From Zhengitettix transpicula (Eukaryota; Arthropoda; Insecta; Orthoptera; Tetrigidae), in the NCBI GenBank assembly GCA_037074705.1, contig CM073592.1, positions 51,382,129-51,446,128 on the forward strand: DNA of 64,000 nucleotides, given 5' to 3'. A program made the translations under genes and the position numbers. Below, in pieces: positions 57,771-64,000 of the stretch. The notes below the pieces were generated by a model that made no database searches, had not been told where the DNA came from, and saw only the letters and a program-made list of their open reading frames with translations. Position 1 is the stretch's first letter. Every line of letters starts with the position of its first letter.

Positions 57771-60700
57771 CTCTTCTGTTTTTCTTTGTGTTACCTCGGG
57801 TTCTTCTGATACTACGTCTGTATTTGGAGACAGTTCAATAAAAACTGTTCCAAATGTGCCACGAGTTTCGTCTAAAATCCATTAATTATTCAAATCGTCG
57901 TAGGACAACCGTTTTAATTTAAAATAATTGCATGTAAAAATTTCTTAGTTTCGGTGGCTTTGACGTAACCCGGCGAAATCCAATTTTTCGTGTAGTATGC
58001 GCATAAGAGAGCGAGAGAGGCAACGAGGAATTTGTTAATAATACGCAAAACTGCTGTGGAATCTTTGACCAGTATGAGTGGCCGGCAGATATTTTAATAT
58101 TACGAATTCAAATAAACATAGACATTTTGAATTTCAGGATGCAAAAAACGCTTACAAACACCATATCCACATTTAAAATTTATGTATTTAATTTAAATAT
58201 TTACGCATACAATACGGACGAAATGCCAACAACAAATAGACGATAATTAACACTGTCCGTCATCCGCGGTTACGCTCCCGTGAATTTTCGTTTGTTTCAG
58301 GCAGAATTTTATTTTATTAATACGCGTTCTTGGTCATATAATTATTCGTATATTAAATTTTACTGTAAAAATACAAACCAATAGAAAAAAGTTATCCTTA
58401 GACATAATTTTCCCGTTTCTCGTCGTGTTGCTCTTCATTGAAACTTGATAATCTTCGGAAATGCGACAGTAACTGAATTAAGTGATGTTCGAACAGTACA
58501 TCTAACACAAATAAATGGCAGGCAAGAATTTTCTTTTCGGGTTTGGCTTTCACTTGGCTATGTTTTCATCTTATCTGATATATCAGGGAGGTAAACTCGC
58601 GCGACAACCCTGAAGTGCGCGTTAAACTTGTTGGCGGCCCAGTTTAGTGTCTTTTCCTTACCCCGTACGCTGCCAATCAACTTCAGTACTCGCTGAGATC
58701 ATAGATAGTTGCGGTGTTAATTCCGCGCTGCCTCCGCTCACCTCCCTTACTCATCGCCACACGCCTTTGCTTTTAAAGCGTGCTATAGTGCCGAGGTTAT
58801 AGAGAAGACGAGAGCTGAGTTCTAAAATAACTTAGGTGACGTCATATAACTCTATTAGACGAGGAATCAAACTCAATGTATAATATTTTACTTTTTCAGC
58901 GTCTTCATTAAACCGCAGTAAGTAATATATTTCATAGAAAATAAAATAACAGAATTTTTTTTAAAAAAAACAGTTTAAACTAGCTGCAACAAATTTTTAT
59001 CTATTTCTACCTTCATCAGTTGATTTTATAGTAAGATTGTCGATTAAGACTGAAATGGCGCTTGTAATTAGTATTAATTAATTAAAAATGTAAAAATATA
59101 TTCTCTGCTGTTTATTGTAATTTTGATGTAATATAAAGGCTTCAAATAATTGTATTATTCTAAAAAAAACTAAATGAAATTGTATTAAAACAGAGTTTTA
59201 CATTCGGTAGCCGTGGAAACCCAACAATTTTTTTTCATATCCAGACTAAGTTAAGTTTATAAATTCGCGTTTCACTAATTAGGCAACTTAGCATTGCAGA
59301 AAATTCAAAACCGGACAAAAGGTACAATTAGGTCCCGGAACGTTGTTATTTTAACGGGAATTTTATAATAAGCTGTCTGTTATTGGTCACAAACAACATT
59401 TTATTTTAAGTAATACTTCCCGTTGTTTTCTTTTACGAAATACGTTAACGACGTACAATTGTGTTGCCCGGTAAAACAAATTACTCGATGCAGAATATCG
59501 ATCTCAATATTACACTAATTTACCACAACATACTTTTCTGTAGACGGGACCATAAGCGCCATAAATTGATCCACAGAACTGAAATATTCAGCCGCGAATC
59601 AGCTTTACTTACTAAAACGTTTCTCAAGTTACTTCGGTCAATGATCTCGTGAAGAACAACGTTGAACATCTCACCACACCTGGATTAATAGTAGAGAAAA
59701 ATTACTTTAATGAGATGCTGTACTTTTATTTAGTAAATCATTTGTTACACACTTCAGTTATCTAAATTTCTAAATAAATAGTTTACGTTTGTAAAAGAAG
59801 AATAATGTTCCGAAAAATCAAGTCAAGCTCATAACCCGTTGAGCTTGTCCCCTAAATTATGAACGTCAAAAAGATTATTTTGAAACATTACTGAATGTAA
59901 CATTTTACAACTCTTTGTGGATGTGTTAAAAGTCTTGATTTATATATTATCTCTTTTCGTGCCAGATATTGAGACTACGATACTGTCTTCCGAGATAAGC
60001 CAAATTGTTACGCATAGTTTTTGTACTTAATTTTCTGGATTAACCATTTCTATCTGTTTTATTTATTGAATTTATTCAGGAAACGTATATCTCTGATTTA
60101 CTTGTTGTCGCAATCAAGGCGGGTTAGTCTGACAAATAAATAAAGAACGTAACAGAGCTGATTAAATTTTAACATTCGTAGGAGTTGGAACGTTGCATGT
60201 CCTCCATTCATATTTCGCCACTTAACAGTTATAATTCCTTTCTCTCTGGCACATTGCCTTGCGCCGATCTTATCAGACAGCTGAATGAAAACTAACGGTG
60301 GCTACGTGCAGTGAACCGCGTTGTGAAATCGTCTTAGATTCTCGTTTTATTTGATACGTGTGGCGGAATTTGAATTATTCAATAGCAAACCAAAATCTTC
60401 GATGGATCAACCACGTGAGGATGTTTCAAATGGGAAACTCAATATGTATTCATATATCATCTATTTCAATTCAGTCTCTTAAAAATAAAAGGACCGTTTT
60501 ATTACTTCAAATTTTTCGCCTGACCTTGATGACGATATCAACTACTGTATAAGAGGTCTCGAGGTCATCAAGACTACTTAATTACAAAAAGTAATATTTT
60601 TTTCTGATGTTTCTGATGTTACCCATTTAAAGACAGTGTTCCGAATAAATGAGAAATGTAATATATAAATGTCCACGTCAGCGGTGGTCCAAGCTTCACT

Positions 60701-60963
60701 CACTCACCTCATAGGAATTGGCTTGTAATCTGGTCGTGTGAGAAGCATGGCTCTCTTAATTTCTGCAGTTCGTTGGCGTAGCTTGATATGTGTGAATGAA
60801 ATGATTTTTCCTTGTAACTTTCCAGCGTTTCGTCGACGTTCCGCTCAGTTCTTCCATTTGGATGAATTGATATTTGTGAATAGAGCAAGTAAGGTCGTTG
60901 CCGAGACACGAGTTTTTCTGAATACTTTCATCTGTTGGATTGATCATAATTTTGGTCCTGCAG

Positions 60964-61360
60964 GTTCTTCGCCATCGTGGACCCCTTGCACCGCCTGGGA
61001 GGCGCGAATGTCCGCGGAGGAGTTGCCGGTGGCTCGAGCAGCGTGAGTGGAACGCGCGGCGCCATGCTGGTGGGGGTCGGCATCTGGGTGCTGGCCGTCC
61101 TGTGTTCGTGTCCGACGGCGCTCTACACCCACGTGAGGACGCTGGTGATAAACTCCGAAGTGAGCTTAGAGCTGTGCTACCCGTATCCCAACGAGTCGTT
61201 CGCTAAGGTCGCCGTGGTGGCCAAGTTCGTGGTGTACTATCTGGTACCGCTGCTCATCATCTCCATCTTCTACGTTTTGATGGCACGTCATCTGCTTCAC
61301 TCCACGAGGAACATGCCGCAGCATTGCAGTCAAGTACGACAGGTCCGCGCCAGAAGGAAG
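60964..61360 (+). CDS. CCHa2-R: CCHamide-type neuropeptide GPCR, exon 2 (residues 125-257)
   Basis: The acceptor is tttggtcctgcag|G. The first G completes Arg125, giving DRFFAIVDPL at the cytoplasmic end of TM3, so the usual DRY is DRF here. Intracellular loop 2 is long and Gly/Ser-rich (about residues 135-156). TM4 is about 157-180 with W166. Extracellular loop 2 carries C196, expected to pair with C100, in CYPYPNESF. TM5 is about 206-231 with P220. Loop 3 includes HSTRNMPQ and the basic run QVRARRK. The exon is 397 bases and ends in phase 0 at AAG|GTCAGT, a usable but non-consensus donor. Reading past it stays open for 25 codons to a stop at 61435. The exon joins exon 1 across a 19.2-kb intron and exon 3 across 2.5 kb; phases match at both junctions. 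Confidence 0.85.
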
Positions 61361-61498
61361 GTCAGTGTACTGTTTCACATACCTGAAATAATTTCACAAT
61401 TACGTGTCCAGTTTTCAGAAAGCACACGTAAGTGACTTCTTATTATTACTTTATTTCTATTCAGTAAAAGTTGATAAAACTAGCAGTATGTAGGCCTA

Positions 61499-61750
61499 GT
61501 CTCCCGCCATCGGAAGGGCGTGGGACAAGTGCCCAATTCCCAACCTACCTGATGCAGGTTTTTTTTATGGTTTTCCCTGCATCACTTTGAGGCAAATTGC
61601 CGGGTAGGATCCTTAAACCATAGCCCTAGTTAACCCTTGGATACCTTGCTTTACCTTTCCGCATCCCCCCTTTCACTCCTTTTCCTATGCTATAAGAGGG
61701 GAGTTGCCACTATGTGGATTACCCTATACGTAGCCAGTCGACACCTTAAA
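61499..61750 (+). repeat. dispersed repeat family 1, 5'-truncated copy in intron 2
   Basis: Starts at ctcccgccatcggaag and ends accttaaaaaaataac. A few small deletions relative to the 35-kb copies. It is in the same orientation as the receptor and could supply a cryptic A-rich end. Confidence 0.75.
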
Positions 61751-62121
61751 AAAATAACTGTGAGTTGGTGTAGTCTTCTAATAAATTTATATATGAAAAT
61801 TTTCATATGAAAAATTTGCATATGAAACAATACTGGCTTCGAATGATGAGTACGTCGAGTACTGGCTAAAATTTCCAGTAATAATTGCAAAATTACTGAA
61901 TTTGTTGAGATACAATTTTGGAGGATATGAAAAGAATTTTCGTAATTAATTCCGAACAGTGAATGACGAATTGATTAAATAATAAAACAGCTGGAAGTAG
62001 TCCGAGATTGTGAGAAAAAGAAATACCACACTACGTTTCTGCAAATAAATAATTATTGCGGAAACGTTTCTATTTTCACGTTTACTCTTTGTATGTTTCT
62101 AGCCTTTTTTACTTTTTAACT

Positions 62122-62212
62122 ATCTGGGTGGTCCGGCGATAAACTCAGCGACATCCATAACCTCGGATTTTACTCAAAAATCGGTTGTTTCTGTGTTATT
62201 ATATAGATAGTT
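62122..62212 (+). repeat. dispersed repeat family 2, internally deleted copy
   Basis: ctgggtggtccggcg, aactcagcgacatccataac, then directly the ttattatatagatag end, so nearly the whole interior is missing. Confidence 0.5.
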
Positions 62213-63154
62213 AATTTTAAATTGATTTAGACACATCAATACACTTATCCTGCGTCCCTTTCTACAATGCAATGTTATAGGTTTAGCAGTTTTGCGACCC
62301 TTGCTAGTGAGAGGGTGAGCCAGCTCATATCATACGCGTACAACGCCTCGAGGCGCTAGACTTCTATCTTTCTTTTCACACACTCTACTCTTCCGCTGTC
62401 TGCTGAAAACATCAGTATTACATCTAAGCAGCGAATACCACATCCAACATTCCTTTGCTGTACGAGAACGAAAACTGAGTCGATCGCCTCGGAGCGCAAT
62501 ATTCAACAAAAATCGACAAAGATCAACCCAAAGATTTAATTATTATGACACTTATTTCTAATAACGACAATATCCTTCCATGTGAATATTAAATTTTTGT
62601 ATACCAAATTCGTCACCCCTCTGCATTTTATAAATCAGTTATTGGCATCATCTCGAAAAACTAAATTAGACATAAAAACTAATGATTTATAATAGTATAA
62701 GAAGATGCCTGTTGACAAGGGTAGTTTTTAAAAGCTGTCGTGCACCGCGATCGTGGTGTCATCGCCCTCTCACCGACACAATCGGGGTACAACACGCCGT
62801 AACGTAAAAGGTGGACGTGTAACCGCCCTTATGTGTTGTGCGTAACTATTTGCGTATGTCGCCAACGCGACATTATTTTAAAATGCATAAATTATAACAG
62901 TAAAATGCAAGAGATGCTATTTTTATATGATTTTAATCGTTTTAAATTGTTATGTGAACGCATTTTCTATTATAAAAAGCCGAGATTATACAATTATCCT
63001 ACATTTTAATTTTTATATAAAATTCTACAAGTGTAGTGTAAATATTTTTGAATTCAGTATCAAAAGGTTGCAGTTACGAAACAAAAAATCTAAAATTTCG
63101 TGAATTTGAACGTTAATAATGAAAATATTCGTGAAGCGGATTGAATATATTTTC

Positions 63155-63290
63155 TAATGCCTCACATGACAGAGGTTCGAATCTCGGCGTAGGCATGGAT
63201 GTTTTTGTGCATGAGGGAAACTCTAGTCAAATCGGTTCCCCGACAAGGAAAATGTGTCGCTAATAACCACGGCTATTGATGCGAAAAAAA
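63155..63290 (+). repeat. possible tRNA-derived SINE scrap
   Basis: gaggttcgaatctcggcgta contains a good polymerase III B box (GGTTCGAATCT). No A box or cloverleaf forms upstream. A short A-run follows near 63282. Confidence 0.25.
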
Positions 63291-63843
63291 ATTTTCAAAC
63301 TATAGGCCTAAATATAAATTTTGATATATTTTAATGAGCCAAAAACCTCTGTATGAAGGTTAAAAAGTGAGCTGAATTTTATTGTTTTTACAATATTTAT
63401 CGTATTTTCATGTTTCTCTCCACTATTAATATTCAATTATAAATAATATTGTTCATACGTCTCTGTCTCAGCAATATAGTCATGATCTAGATTCGTGCCC
63501 AACGAAGAGAAGTATTTTTTATGAATTCTGCAGATGACCGTGTTATTTTTCTAACAGTTAATATTAATTACCTAATTATTTAAAAGGATCAGCCATTCCA
63601 TCACAATTTTTTCAACAAATCATTACATGGCGCTCTCCTCCTATACAAACGGGAAAAAATATTTTGTCAGGAAAATAAACTGGTATAATCTTACAGTCAG
63701 GAAAAAAATAAAATTTAAGTGTAGGAGTTTTAATTAATGCATATTTCAGGAGAAAAATAGATCATAAATTAAGTTTAACTGTTTAAATAGCCGTTTGTAC
63801 TCAGTGTTAAATTCTTGATGCAGTTGTTAATTTTTCATTCAAG

Positions 63844-64000
63844 GTGGCTCGCATGGTCCTGGCGTTCGTGGCGGTGTTTGCGCTGTGCTTCTTCCCTCAG
63901 CACATGTTCTTCCTGTGGTTCTACTGGACCCCGGACGCCAGAGAAAGGTTCAACGACTTCTGGCACGCTTTCCGTATCGTGGGCTTCTGCCTGGGCTTCG
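63844..64000 (+). CDS. CCHa2-R: CCHamide-type neuropeptide GPCR, exon 3, 5' part (residues 258-309, truncated by window edge)
   Basis: The acceptor is the pyrimidine-rich tttttcattcaag|GTG. The reading continues in phase from RRK of exon 2 into VARMVLAFVAVFALCFFP, which is TM6. The class A CWxP element reads CFFP (residues 272-275), a variant seen in CCHamide receptors. QHMFFLWFYW finishes TM6. After a short extracellular loop (DARERFNDFWHAFR), the start of TM7 is RIVGFCLGF, where the window ends. The NPxxY end of TM7, helix 8 and the C-tail are therefore not seen. GC content is high as in the other two exons. Confidence 0.85.
   Translation, partial: MARMVLAFVAVFALCFFPQHMFFLWFYWTPDARERFNDFWHAFRIVGFCLGF

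Larger units (their letters stand above)
41737..60963 (+). other. receptor intron 1 (19.2 kb)
   Basis: It begins GTAAGA and ends CTGCAG, and interrupts the DR(F) motif of TM3 in phase 2. It contains the tRNA-Tyr genes on the - strand, a tRNA pseudogene with a duplicated flank, two LTR-like repeats and two transposase remnants. The remaining parts (41.8-45.8, 47.0-50.7, 52.6-53.8, 54.2-55.3 and 57.8-60.9 kb) are A+T-rich with only short, unrecognised open frames. Confidence 0.8.
61361..63843 (+). other. receptor intron 2 (2.5 kb)
   Basis: It begins GTCAGT and ends CATTCAAG, phase 0. It holds one retroposon-like repeat (61499-61750), a 5' scrap of a second repeat family near 62122-62212 and a possible tRNA-derived SINE scrap near 63160. 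No other coding sequence is seen in it. Confidence 0.75.

Noticed and set aside
60738..61206. Open frames overlapping exon 2 in other frames
   Set aside because: Shadows of the receptor exon caused by its high GC content.

Overview
This window is eukaryotic and almost certainly insect. It is about two-thirds A+T, has no operon structure, and is mostly introns, intergenic DNA and decayed transposable elements. The only recognised protein-coding gene is split over three GC-rich exons at 41363-41736, 60964-61360 and 63844-64000 (runs off the right edge), all on the + strand. They encode residues 1-309 of a class A (rhodopsin-like) seven-transmembrane receptor whose motifs fit the insect CCHamide / bombesin-like receptor group, closer to CCHamide-2 receptor than CCHamide-1 receptor as far as can be judged by eye. 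Splice phases agree across both introns. Large gene-poor introns and many Penelope and mariner remnants suggest a large insect genome, perhaps hemimetabolous, but the order cannot be shown from this sequence.

Layout. 1-41 kb: flank upstream of the receptor, with no recognised gene. It holds TG...CA-bounded solo-LTR-like repeats set in (TA)n runs (1.9-4.2, 20.6 and 26.4-28.5 kb), two dead mariner copies with inverted terminal repeats (17.8-19.1 kb + and 30.0-31.3 kb -), four Penelope-like retroelement remnants (14.4-15.2, 20.4, 25.1 and 38.1 kb, all -), a possible PIF/Harbinger scrap (33.8 kb), two unclassified dispersed repeat families, a 1.1-kb inverted repeat (34.75-35.86 kb) and tandem repeats at 16.3 and 22.0 kb. 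41.4 kb: receptor exon 1 (N-terminus to the DR of the TM3 motif). 41.7-61.0 kb: a 19.2-kb intron that carries, on the opposite strand, an intron-containing tRNA-Tyr(GTA) gene, then a tandem array of eight intact and one broken tRNA-Tyr(GTA) genes in 160-bp units (55.5-56.9 kb). The same intron holds a tRNA-Tyr pseudogene, two more LTR-like repeats and two transposase remnants. 61.0-61.4 kb: exon 2 (end of TM3 to loop 3). 63.8-64.0 kb: exon 3 (TM6 and the start of TM7).

Two observations deserve a second look. First, the antisense intronic tRNA-Tyr array, where identical spacers in non-adjacent units point to multi-unit duplication or gene conversion. Second, a family of short motifs of the form CTGANGA - small hairpin - GAAAC. 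They lie just downstream of Penelope-like coding remnants or in head-to-head pairs, and their hairpin stems differ between copies while staying paired. This is the core layout of hammerhead ribozymes, which Penelope-like elements are known to carry. No clearly new multi-gene system was found.
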